Shown here piece by piece: positions 11,938 to 21,755 of a stretch of DNA of 64,000 nucleotides. A model generated the notes under the pieces. It was given only the letters and a program-made list of their open reading frames with translations. It was not told the DNA's origin and made no database searches. Every line of letters begins with the position of its first letter. Position 1 is the stretch's first letter. The position numbers were made by a program, and so were the translations under genes. Source of the stretch: Megamerina dolium (taxonomy: Eukaryota > Arthropoda > Insecta > Diptera > Megamerinidae); NCBI GenBank assembly GCA_963854835.1, contig OY978525.1, positions 68,722,907 to 68,786,906 on the forward strand, read 5' to 3'.

Positions 11938-12285
11938 GTGCGAGTAGTTGAATTGAAAACAACAACTGGTAACTGCAGGAGGCCAATTCACAGATTAGCA
12001 CTACTGCCAATCGAAACAGAAGATGAGAACATCGAGAGAGAAAGGCAGCCCCAGACTTCTCTCATCGTCAGCATTCCTCTAAACAAAGTCCAAAATGTCG
12101 AAACATTACACAAGAAAGATGATTTCGACATACCAAAGGATAAGTTCAGTCACGGATCAGCACGATTGCCTAGTGACAATCTGAACAAACAGAAGCTACA
12201 TTGTACAATAAGGAAGATGATGTTCCAACAAAGAAAAGACGTACATCCATGCATCAAGGAATTACGACGCTATTGGTTACACTGA
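11938..12285 (+). pseudogene. BEL integrase C-terminal tail and pol-env spacer
   Basis: Just past the RTE junction the + frame reads a DUF5641-like end, RRPIHRLALLPIE (near 11980-12018), comparable to KRAIHKLASLP at the end of the other BEL integrase (21174). The following residues are acidic/Lys-rich without a domain I recognise. This frame overlaps the start of env. Confidence 0.65.
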
Positions 12286-13895
12286 TGATCCTGCCAATCA
12301 TATGGGGCTCTCCAATACAAGTCAACCGTTTTGGATCACAACTTGGCATCCACTTTGAAGGCATAGTAAGAGCTGCCATTTCATCTGCTGACTGGAATTT
12401 AATTGTATACTACGATTAGCAACCGTATTGGGCTGAGACGGCATCAGTGCTGAACGGAACCAGCGCTCTGCATCGACTCTGTCAAGAAATAAAACAAAAC
12501 AGCACTTGTAGTCAATTACCTGACCATTTTGAACGACTGCATAAAGAATTGCGATTGGATGACAAGCTATTCACAAGCAGTCGTGTTAGAAGAGGGGCAA
12601 TGAATTTCGTCGGCGGCATCGCATATTCGCTATTTGGAGTGCTTGATTCCGAATACTCCAAGAAAATGTCAAAAACGATATTAAACATTAAAGAAAATGA
12701 ATCCAACATGTTGCACATGCTCCGAAATCAAACATCCATCATCTATTCTACAATAAACATCATCAAGCGGGACCAAATGACAGCTAAGGCAAGTTTTGAC
12801 CAATTCAACAACCAAATTTGGAACCAAATAAACCATGAAGATCATCAATTAAAGCTACTACATTTGTTTAATGCCTTGTCCATGAAATTGACACTAATGA
12901 TAACGGAACTTCAAAGGACACAACAAGTCATATTGGATGGGCTGACCGACACGCACCATGGCAAACTGCATCCATTATTGTTAAACCCCGATCAGCTGCA
13001 AACAGAAATTGAAAGAATCAGACAGCATATGCCCACATCGTTGGAACTTCCTGTAACTAAAGAAGATTTATTGCAGTTATATAGGCTAATGACGGTAAAG
13101 GGCGGACTCACGCAGGATCACATTGTATTCAAAATAACATTACCCCTTGTTGAGCATGATCAATTTGAACTCTTAAGACTGGTTCCAATTCCAAATTGGG
13201 TGAACAAAACAATGGTGGTAGTAGACACATGCGCCTCCATTTTAGCCATAAATACTATCAGTAAACAGTATCTTCTACTTGATGATGACAAATTGAATTC
13301 ATGCTACCTCTTGAGTGAAGATGCGTACATATGTTCTAACGTACAACTTCGACACGACTATGGGTCCGCAATATGTGAGTGCGAAATTGGCCTGTTCAAC
13401 AACAATACGCGCCAGAATTGTAAATTAAAACAAATGGATACCAACTTCTCGTGGACACCATTATATCACAAAAACCAGTGGATATATGCCTTCTCGACAT
13501 CTTCGCGAGCTACTGCTGTGTGTGATAAAGAAGTCATTCCGTTGTTCCTGAAAGGCTCCGGCATATTAACCCTCCAACCTGAGTGCATCCTCAAGCAAAA
13601 ATTTACATCTTTGAAAGGGCGGCAGTCAGTATCAAGCAACCTAACGACATCCTACACAAGGTTGGCCAAAATTATGCAACTATCAAAGGTAGAAATGTCA
13701 AGCCCCTTAATGCTTGAAGTGAATAAAAACACGTACGCAATGCAAATGAACAACATCACCGCGTTACAAGACGCATTAGCGAAAACCAAACTAGTTCAGC
13801 TGAAGGAGATTACATCTCCAAACTACCATCATCAGGCAGTCAGCTATGCGGCACTCTTGCTATCAACCATATTATTGACTGTTGGTCTAGTTTGA
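12249..13895 (+). pseudogene. BEL element envelope (F-type fusion glycoprotein), one in-frame stop
   Basis: The frame opens at an ATG (12249) with a hydrophobic signal-like segment (TLLVTLMILPIIWG), is stopped by TAG at 12417-12419, and runs open in the same frame from 12420 to 13895. A furin-type site RVRR is at 12582-12593, followed at once by a Gly/Phe-rich fusion-peptide-like stretch and a heptad-rich helix. Several N-linked glycosylation motifs and conserved Cys follow. A hydrophobic anchor (ALLLSTILLTVGLV) ends the protein. The architecture matches insect retroelement and baculovirus F-type envelopes, which drive membrane fusion. No other break is visible, an unusual state given that pol is almost gone. 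Confidence 0.85.
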
Positions 13896-14034
13896 AAAAT
13901 ACGCAGCGTCAACCCATCAAGTGCACCAGCCAGTTCAGAAACGACTGCTCCTCAACCACGCACACGGCAACAAACGGTTGAGAATTTATGTTATATTGAG
14001 TCTAATTGAACAATTGTTCAACGCGGATGCAGAA

Positions 14035-14665
14035 TGTTTAATGCTTAAACATATATATGTAATATGTATCTAGTCTGTAAGAAATTATGAAATATATGTG
14101 TATATAAAAAGTTCTTCATCATATTGCATAATCATTATATTGTATTGCATATTTGTAACCTTGACAGCATATGACCGCGAGTTAGCTCCATATACAATTT
14201 ATAAAATCATAAATGCAGTGTCATTATTATATGACCGCTAATGAACTAAAAAACAACAGCGTTTGCTGTTGTTACGTATAATGGTCAATATGCTTTGCCT
14301 AAATATGCTGTCAAGGCATTAATTGTATTTTGTTATATTTTAAATCAATTACATGTATATGCAATATTCAAGGCAAATTATGTAAAATGCTTATTAAACA
14401 CATATTTGCATTAATTGTAATTTTTTATATTTTAAATCAATTATATGTATGCAATGTTTTGTAATAAATAGAGAAATCGATTACAGGTCGATGTTCAATT
14501 GATCACGAATAATTAGTTTGTCTAGTTGTTTTAATCACACACGCAATCCAGGTTCAAGTGCCTGTGTTTGCATTCTCTTTTTTTTGTTGCCATAAGTAAT
14601 ACAGGTTCAAGTGCCTGTGTTTACTTTTTGGCATAGTTACGAAGTTTAGACCATTCCAGGCGAAT
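14035..14665 (+). repeat. BEL element 3' LTR, truncated
   Basis: Starts TGTTTAATGC like the 5' LTR and follows it to AGGCGAATC, where the last ~40 bp (ending in GTAACA in the 5' copy) are replaced by flanking sequence. It holds an ~85-bp segment near 14052-14137 absent from the 5' LTR, and the same hairpin near 14254-14275. Confidence 0.85.
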
Positions 14666-14810
14666 CGAAACAACAATTTATTTAATCCACTCTATTTAAT
14701 CAACTATTTCCAATTACCCTTTAATTTAACTTGCTATCGTCTTATGTTGCCTCGATCACTTGCTGGTGCTATGTTGCCTCTATCACTTTCGGAGTCGAAT
14801 TGAATTATTT
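14666..14810 (-). repeat. Probable remainder of the split Ty3 LTR
   Basis: Begins with CAACAATTTATTTAAT and CAACTATTTCCAATTA, resembling the LTR at 40970-41010 in the order expected if it continues 1516-1621. Divergence grows rapidly rightward. The block near 14725-14765 (revcomp GATCGAGGCA, CGATAGCAAGTTA) is also present at 34316-34352. Confidence 0.5.
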
Positions 14811-14821
14811 GTCAACAACTA

Positions 14822-15010
14822 CTTATCCCCTATCTTCACCCCTTAGGGGGGTCCCCTTTAAATTTTATTTTTATAAAAGGCGCTCCCATTGGTGCTGAAC
14901 TTAGTGTGATAAACTATATGGCCGACCCCTATTCAAATTTTCTCCTCAACATTTTCTCTGAACATGCCTACTCCCTATGTTCATCCCTTCGGGTGGCTCC
15001 CATTCCAAAT
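14822..15010. repeat. Left long inverted repeat
   Basis: Its reverse complement matches 17160-17350 over ~190 bp with scattered differences. Shared blocks include GGGAGCCAC, GAGAAAATGTTGAG, ATAGGGGTCGG, CCTTTTATAAAAATA and CCCCCTAAGGGGTG. Confidence 0.85.
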
Positions 15011-15401
15011 ATTTTGTTTCCTTCATAAATTAATTACAGCGCTTAAGTGCCATATACTACTCCATGCTCCAACAACCATTAGCGCTAGTATATTATATAT
15101 TCTTAAAGCCAAATTAAAAGGTATAAAAGTAACAATACCCTCGACAATTACAATTCTTTGTTGTGAAGAAATTATTTAAATCCGGCCTCAGTAATCTGTT
15201 AAAAATGGTATCAATATCGGTTGGGGTTATAACCAGTTTGAGATAGCAACCGGCATTTATTTAATCGGTCAACAATGTATGAATATAACGTGAACGAAAT
15301 TGCCAGCCAGAAAGCGGGTGCTCGCTATTTTTTTTTTATTACTCGAAATCATGGAAAGAATGCCGACGATAGCGATAGTGACTGATGCAGTAATTATATT
15401 T

Positions 15402-16898
15402 TGGCGTCAAGCATTCATTCCAACGAAGGACAGAAGTGGGGTGGAAAAAAAATTTCTTCTTTATACGATGAATGGAAGGCCTTGAAAAGAATGCGAACAG
15501 AGGCGGCACAACAAACGAAAACCTTAGGATTGAATATAGGAAACAAAAAAGACTGGCGCATCAATAAAGACAAAATGAATTACCAAAAAAACGCACAAAA
15601 TATAAAGCACAAACTATAACAGCAGGTCAGTTATTTTATTATTGCATATTTTCAATTTGAGTTTAAATACTTGCGTAATTTTAGTCACGAGATCTTCATC
15701 TACTAAATCGAGTGAAATGGTCGTCCAGCGGAAGCTGGAGACGATTTTACCCGGAAAGTTTTAACATTCGCGAGGATCAAGGGAGATAAGAGGCAATATC
15801 AAATGCATTACTCCGGATTTGGTGTCTGTCCTCGATAGATGTAAACTAAGTGACGCATCAGCAGTCCATGTGTTGATTTCTGCGGCTCAAGCATTTGGAC
15901 TCAACGCCAAAAACTTTATAATAAATCGTATATCTCTTTGTAAGTGCCGTACACAAAATCGCAAAAAGATGGATAAACTTCAAAAAGAAAACCCACAGGT
16001 AATTCTTATATATCGAATAATACATAAATGCAATACGAATTGAAATTTGTATTTTTTTTGGTTAATACTTTTTAGATAGCCGATACAACATTCTTCAATG
16101 TACACTGGGGTGGCAAAATGTTGCCGAATTTGCTAAGGCAAGAAAAAGGATCGCCTTCCAGTAATCGTTACTTATGATGGAAACGAACAACTCTTGGTCG
16201 TGCCGAAAGTACCGTCAGGTGTAAGAAAAGGCAAACGTTTTGCGGAGGCCGTATACGAGCTCTTATTGGAGTGGAAAATCGCTGATCGCGTTCAAGCTAT
16301 TTCGTTTGATACCAGGTCAACAAACATCTTTTATAGCTACCATGGAGATTTCACATATATGAACTGGTATTGAAAGAAATATTTGAGGTAAAATTTGGAA
16401 AAGCATCAGGTCCGGGATATTATATTTGCCCATTCAAAAATAAGGTATATATGATATAGTAGATAATGAAGTTGCTTCCAAAATACCAGTTAATATGCAA
16501 ATAGAGATCAAATCATTTTGTTATGTTAAACAGGGCAACGAATACGATATAAGAATGATCCAAGCAGTTTGTTCAGCGAAAAGAATTAAACTGGGGCACA
16601 GGAAGTGAATGAAGAATTCTTGGCCAACAATTTGAGCTATTTCGTTCGGATTACCGATGATTTCATTACCACTAAATCAGAAACCTGAGCAAATCGTGAG
16701 GATTATCAGCAAACACAAGAGATCGTGCGTAGATTACACGTTATGAACGATGCAACCGAAAGAGGCGTACAATTAATGGAGGACCATGCCAATGTATTGT
16801 GCAGAAACGAAAGGGAAAAACAAGTTTTACTTCGCGTCGTCAACGCCAATCGCAAGGAATATCCATTGTACCAAAAAACAAATAGAATTAATGAATAA
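15402..16898 (+). pseudogene. Decayed transposase-like gene (VHWGGK / FDTRSTN family)
   Basis: Pieces on the + strand are collinear with a protein family I recall from many invertebrate genomes as an uncharacterised transposon protein. They are: a basic N-terminal part (15402-15620); LDRCKLSDASAVHVL with SAAQAFGL (15822-15998); FNVHWGGKMLPNLL (after 16076); LPVIVTYDGNEQLLVVPKVP; EWKIADRVQAISFDTRSTN; HIYELVLKEIF with KASGPG (near 16340-16430); and a terminal DATERGVQLMEDHA with RVVNANRKEYP (16750-16870), stop at 16896-16898. A GT...AG intron at 15999-16075 (77 bp, phase 0) joins two matching pieces. Frameshifts lie near 16150 and 16340, and stops in between. The FD and following Asp/Glu residues may be catalytic, but the superfamily is not assigned. 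Confidence 0.65.
15999..16075 (+). other. Intron in the transposase-like gene
   Basis: Exon end CCACAG, then GTAATTC at 15999, a T-rich tract, and TTTTTAG ending at 16075. Both flanking frames are open and in phase 0 across the join, and the family motif VHW follows shortly after. Confidence 0.65.
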
Positions 16899-17159
16899 TA
16901 ATTGATTTAAGAAAGAATTAAATAATTACATACGCTTAATTAGAATTATATGTGTAATGAATTATAAAACAATGGGTGTTTTACGTCCACTTTGCATAGG
17001 AGCCCGCCCCCCCTAGTGGGTGGATATACGTAGAAAATTTGTTAGGGAAAAATGTGAAGGAAGTAAGACTAACGGAGGTCGGCTTTACAATTCACCCTTT
17101 TAGAGTCGATTTAAGGGCATGTATAGTTCTGTGTGTAGATATTATGTTTTTTTATGTAT

Positions 17160-17350
17160 ATTTTGTATGGGAGCCACTCGAAGGGCGTATGGGAGTAGGT
17201 ATGTTCGGAGAAAATGTTGAGAAAAACAGCATAGGGGTCGGTCATATATTTTATTACTCTAGGCTCACCGTAGGATCAGTGGAAGGGCCTTTTATAAAAA
17301 TATAAATATAAAAGGAGCCCCCTAAGGGGTGGAGATAGGTGGTAAGTATG
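17160..17350. repeat. Right long inverted repeat
   Basis: Inverted partner of 14822-15010. Related half-copies at about 16998-17095 and 17315-17410 share GGAGCC, a G-rich step, GAAAAT/AAAATGTTG and GGTCGG/GCTGGTCATA in the same order. Confidence 0.85.
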
Positions 17351-17410
17351 TTCCGAAAAAATGTTGCGTAGGAAAAGTTAATGGGGGCTGGTCATACATT
17401 TCAGCTATCT

Positions 17411-17769
17411 AGGGATAGTTCCTTTCGCGTCGATGACTGTTTGCACGTGATGGATAACCAGTCTTATCAAACAAAAAAAAGTAAAATTAATGAATGTGAA
17501 AAAATGACGCCCGGAAAGTTTGCAATGTTATAAAATCCCCGGCTTGGCTTCTACATCTGCAATTTTGTTGCAGGTATACAGATATTCTGTGTATCACACG
17601 AGATAATGGGGTGGATATTCGAGACAAAACAATGCAAACAGTCGTGCGAATGAATCCAATGAAATCGCCAACGGTTATTAGAAAATTGCTGCATGCAACA
17701 CCTACCACAAACTTGGCTCGATCACTTCAAACACTCGACTGTTTGTTCCATTGATCGAAATCGTGAAAC
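17411..17769. other. Unassigned stretch
   Basis: No domain, repeat or RNA gene recognised. Short reading frames on the minus strand (17487-17708) show no family features. Confidence 0.4.
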
Positions 17770-19380
17770 AAGTTCTCGAGTACTTGGTCTTTCCACCGGA
17801 GGTTAGGTTAGGTTAGGTCTCTTCTAAGCTGGAGCGCGTTCTTCTATTCGTTCGAGATGACCTAGTCAGCGCACCCGCTGAACTTTAATGTGCTATACTA
17901 TGTCGAGTCAACATACAGCTCATACGGCTCATGATTGCACCTTATTCGATACTCGCCACCAATGCAAATAGGTCCAAAAATCATGCATAGGACTTTTCTC
18001 TTGATAACTCCATCTGGATTAAATGGAAATTGTCCAAGCTTCGGAACCATTTATAGGGACAAGCATGATGACAGACATGTAGAGTATGGTTGTGTTTCGA
18101 GAGGGGGTTCAACTTCTCAATTGCTTACTTATCCCAAAGTAGCACTTGTTTACAAGAATGATCCTTCGCAATATCTCCAGGATGACGTCTTACTGGTGTT
18201 AATGTTGGTTCCAAGATAAACAAAGTCCTTCACTACTGTGCTATCCAAGGCATCGGGACTCTTTGTTTTTTAACACTAGGTGCTTAGTCTTGCCCTCATT
18301 CACCATAAGACCCATTCGACGCGACTATCTTTCCAACTCTGAGAATGCTGCACTGACAGCTCACGTGTTCATGCCGATTATGTCAATGTCATCGGCATAC
18401 GCCAAAAGTATGACACTTTTGTTGAAGATAATGCCATTATGTCGTAGATCAGCATATCGTATTATTTTCTCCATAACAAGATTAAAGAAGTCGCACGATA
18501 GCGAATCACCTTGTCTGAAACCCCATTGGGTATTAAACGGCCGAATACCGAACTCAGACATTGTTGTGTAGAGGTAATCCATTACCGGACTGTCGTAAGT
18601 GGCTTTATAGTAAACAAATAGATAGTGTGCGTCGATAAGTTTTTCTTGGTCTGGTCGATGAGAGATTTACCAGATTTGAAGCCAAACTGATTAGGTGAAA
18701 TCAGGCTGTTAAGCATAGGTTTCAATCTGTCACACAGTACGTTCGTATACATAGTATCCGATGTTAAGAAAAGTTATTCCACGGTAGTTGGCGTAAATTG
18801 CAGGGTCTCTTTTCTGCTTATGATCTGGTGAATGCTGGTGAGCAGCCCATGCCTCCGGTCTTAAACAAACCGTCAGGCAGGCCGTTAGCATCTGCAGCTT
18901 TGTTGTTTTTCAGCATAAAAGTGGCCTCTCTCACCTCATCACGGTCGGGTGGTTGAACATCTACGATATCATCCGTGATTGGAAAGTTCGGGAGATCTGC
19001 TCCACTGGCGTAATTGCTCGAAGCGTCGGAGGGTTTTTCTGTAGGCAACGTCTTTCTCTGCGGTAAAGTCGCGACACTCTTGATCATATCAGCCAGAAGT
19101 AACCGATTACATTTCAGCAGCAGTAGTCATGAAGTGCGATATATTGTAAGTGTCCACTGTGCGCATGTATCATCTCTCTGATTGCAGCTTATTGACAAAT
19201 AAACGTGTTTGCCACCTTAGCTGCAACAAAGTAATGATTCGAGTCGACGTTAATTTCACGTCCATTACACTGGAAGCATGCTTGCGTCAATCATCACGTG
19301 ATCAATTTGGCTTTTCGTTCGTTGATCTGGAGACAGCCACACCGTTTTATGGCTATCGTGGTACTACTAATTACCTGTAT
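17770..19380 (-). pseudogene. RTE-type LINE remnant with many deletions
   Basis: Collinear with 37170-39450 of the RTE copy but shortened: shared blocks include CTTGGTCTTTCCACCGGAGG, the GAATCACCTTGTCTGAAACCCC region, TTCCACGGTAGTTGGCG and CGTTGATCTGGAGACAGCCA. RT pieces FNTQWGFRQGDSLSC (18540) and VILLAYADDIDIIGM (18400) remain. Several internal blocks are missing and the reading frame is broken many times. A short GGTTA tract (17803-17816) has replaced part of the 3' region. Confidence 0.85.
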
Positions 19381-19502
19381 CTGTAATTCTTCGGTTATAT
19401 TACCAATCAATTGAACGCCAATCATTATCCGTTTCACCAATTTAGATTGTTGGGTTATTACACATGATTGCTGAGACAGAGGTGTAATATTTTATCAAAA
19501 TA
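19381..19502. other. Unassigned short spacer
   Basis: AT-rich spacer between RTE remnant and SINE tail; no feature seen. Confidence 0.3.
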
Positions 19503-19873
19503 ATTAAATAAAAAAATAAATATGTGGCCACATAAAGCCCCAAAGGGCTCATTGGCCGAGCTTCTCTTCCATTACTGTTGTGCGTCTTAAATTTTTGGAC
19601 AATATTAGAAGGGACCTACTTATTTTAGCCGGTCCCGAACGGCAGAACACTTGTGACATCACTTTTTCTGAGCTTTGTCACAGAGTTCTTTAAGAAGCTT
19701 TTTCATGGCAAGTTGTTACTGTCGGAAGAATTGCCAATTGCTTACCGACAGGTGGGTACCGTTCGAAAGAAAAATCTTTTCGATATTAAATTTGTAATGC
19801 ATCAGCCGGGGATTGAACCACCGACCTACAGATCAGAAGGCGAACACACTAACCACTGAGCTACGGCACCCAC
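19503..19873 (-). mobile_element. tRNA-derived SINE, full-length copy
   Basis: On the minus strand: a tRNA-like head with a box A-like GTAGCTCAGTGGTTAGTG and a box B-like GGTTCAATCCC, a ~270-bp body (GTTCTGCCGTTC, GGCCAATGAGCCCTTTGGGG), and an A/T-rich tail after GTGGCCACATA. Further copies are at 25355-25720, 30488-30861, 35455-35671 (part) and 40286-40650. Confidence 0.85.
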
Positions 19874-20333
19874 TTATGCTGCATTAAATTTCAATTGATT
19901 TCATAATCCGCGCTGAATGATTTGATAAAAACAGCAACCATATAAGCTGAGAATGTGTGTTTTTGGAATGATAATCATAGAGTTAATATAAAAACTATCA
20001 TCGAAAAATCGGAAAAAAAGAAAACGATCAAGTGGGATAAACGAAGTACAAACGGCTCTATGCAATGTTGTAATTCCTAACAAAGGAATTGCAACATTTT
20101 TCTGGGCTTCAAAAATTACATAAGGATAACCGATGCGAAAATACAAAACATCCTGCGGCTATAAAAAAAGTGAAACGGCAGTTGGAAATGCAATACCACC
20201 AAATCAAGAACTGGCGGTTCTAGTGTCAATAGTTGTAAATTCTTTCTTATATTGGCTTCAAAGGACTGAAATTTGCACGGATATCATGTTTTTTTGTACC
20301 GTTAGCAATTTTAGACCATTGCTATTGCACAGC
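19874..20333. other. Unassigned stretch with a hairpin
   Basis: No coding or transposon match recognised. Contains an inverted repeat at 20063-20097 (described separately). Confidence 0.3.
20063..20097. repeat. 14-bp inverted repeat (hairpin)
   Basis: AATGTTGTAATTCC and GGAATTGCAACATT pair with one wobble-type mismatch around a 7-base loop. Function unknown. Confidence 0.6.
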
Positions 20334-20882
20334 ATCTGATGAACTGATGTACTTCATCCAACTGTTCCCGCTTTTCGCTAGTATAGTTACCTTCGGTTGA
20401 TCTCGTTGGTGTTACGACTCCAAATTTTAAATCAGCTGGTAGTCTTAACTCATTTCCAAAAATTGCCATTGCCGGTGTAGTAGTCGTCGTATCATGTTGT
20501 GCACATCGATATGCCATGAGGAACATTGGTATATATACATACCAGTCCTTTTGATATTATTCTATTCGGTTAAACCTTTCTACCATGCCATCAGTTTGTG
20601 GATGCAAAGATGTTGTATAAGTTTTGTGTATACCCAACATACGGCACATCTCTTGGAATACAACTGATTGGAAATTTCGACCTTGGTCTGAGTGTAATTC
20701 CATCGGTACACCAAAACGAGTAATCCATTGGTTGACGAATACAACCACAACTGTACTATCTTCTTGATTTGGAATGGGGTATACTTCAGGCCATTTACTG
20801 AAGTAATCTATAACCACCAGAACATACTTGTTTCCTGCGTTGCTTATTGGAAATGGTTCAGCTATGTCCATAGCAATAAAAT
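20334..20882 (-). pseudogene. Ty3/gypsy integrase fragment
   Basis: Matches the integrase core of the element at 29540-30110: ISNAGNKYVLVVIDYFSKW, HSDQG and QTDGMVERFNR (integrase DDE core), then AYRCAQHDTT and PADLKFG. The two reading pieces (20871-20557 and 20526-20311) are separated by a deletion after MVERFNR. It ends at 20875 exactly where BEL LTR sequence begins, so BEL probably inserted here or a deletion fused them. Confidence 0.85.
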
Positions 20883-21131
20883 CGTTTTTTTTTCTCTAAC
20901 ACCAGCTGTGGTTTTATAACAATTGAATTTAATATAATATTTCAATTTAACAAGAGTATACAAATCAACGGTTTACACAGTTGTATAAATAAGTATGTAC
21001 TAAATAGAGATGAATTCATAGTTACTCTATAGCAATAATAATATAATATAATTCACAATAATATAATATAATAAAATACTTATAATAATAGAAATTCACT
21101 GATAACTTATATATAGGTATATGGCCAAACA
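20883..21131 (-). repeat. BEL/Pao 3' LTR (approximate)
   Basis: On the minus strand it starts TGTTTGGCCATATA directly after a purine-rich GGGGCCGGGA tract that follows the integrase stop. The inner part is AT-rich. The distal end near 20880 is not certain because no second LTR is present for comparison. Confidence 0.55.
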
Positions 21132-21173
21132 TCCCGGCCCCGTTGATATATTCATATATTAAAACAGCTGTCC

Positions 21174-21755
21174 TTATGGTAAAGATGCCAATTTATGTAT
21201 CGCACGTTTAATAATTCCATTTTGCGTTTGAATATTGGCCACACGAACCATGCCATCTTTTCCAACAATGACATCTACTATTCTGCCTAGCAACCATTTC
21301 TGTGGAGGCAGGTTGTCTTCGTGAACAATAACCATTGAACCAACCTTTACGTTTTGTTGGGACTTGAGCCATTTGGCCCTGGCTTGCAGCCCGAGGAGGT
21401 AATCTCTGCGGAACACAGACCAAAATCGCCCTTTTAGATAGCAGATACGTTGCCATCGTTTTGAATACGTCAGAACTTCGTGCTCTATAGTAGGTTCGGG
21501 TATGGCCTTTAAAGAACACCCGATTAATAAATGCGCTGGCGTGAGCGCCTCTCCGTAGCTGGAATCTTCGGACATTGGAGAGATCGGCCTTGAATTTAAA
21601 ATGGCCTCTATTTCGACCAAGACGGTTGACAATTCCTCGAACGTTAGGTTGGTTTGAGCGACGGTGCGATAAAAAAGATTCTTCATGGATTTGAAAGCCG
21701 CTTCCCACAGGCCTCCGAAATGAGGGGCGCGCGACGGGATGAATTCGAAAGTCAC
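21174..21755 (-). pseudogene. BEL integrase C-terminal part (DUF5641-like)
   Basis: FEFIPSRAPHFGGLWEAAFK is the end of the integrase core, followed by the DUF5641-like domain (LTPAHLLIG, RWQRICYLKGRFW, VKVGSMVIVHEDNLPPQKW, GRIVDVIVGKDGMVRVA) and a basic end KRAIHKLASLP. It is in a different frame from the upstream integrase core; the break is near 21750. Confidence 0.85.

Larger units (their letters stand above)
1622..14665 (+). mobile_element. BEL/Pao LTR retrotransposon with envelope gene (roo-like), nested and decayed
   Basis: An LTR pair (1622-2205 and 14035-14665), a tRNA-Trp-type primer site, Pao-type gag, a DSGSQ protease, the N-terminal part of reverse transcriptase, an integrase C-terminal tail and an F-type envelope lie in that order on the + strand. 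The element sits in a Ty3 LTR. An R1/LOA-like LINE is inserted in its leader (2364-7850), and a piece of RTE LINE (10023-11927) stands where RT, RNase H and most of integrase should be. Its 3' LTR lacks the last ~40 bp present in the 5' LTR, and the 5' LTR lacks ~85 bp present in the 3' LTR. It cannot be autonomous. Confidence 0.85.
14822..17350 (+). mobile_element. DNA transposon with long inverted repeats and unclassified transposase
   Basis: An inverted repeat pair (14822-15010 and 17160-17350) encloses a decayed, intron-bearing transposase-like gene. Extra partial copies of the repeat unit lie to the inside (about 16998-17095) and outside (about 17315-17410) on the right, so the ends are built from subrepeats as in foldback-like elements. 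No clean target-site duplication was found. Confidence 0.7.

Noticed and set aside
12249..13895. Endogenous copy of a baculovirus or other true virus
   Set aside because: The envelope lies between a BEL integrase tail and a BEL LTR, so it belongs to the retrotransposon; F-type envelopes are shared by insect retroelements and baculoviruses.
17803..17816. Interstitial telomere
   Set aside because: Only about three GGTTA units, inside an RTE remnant; too short and embedded in transposon sequence.
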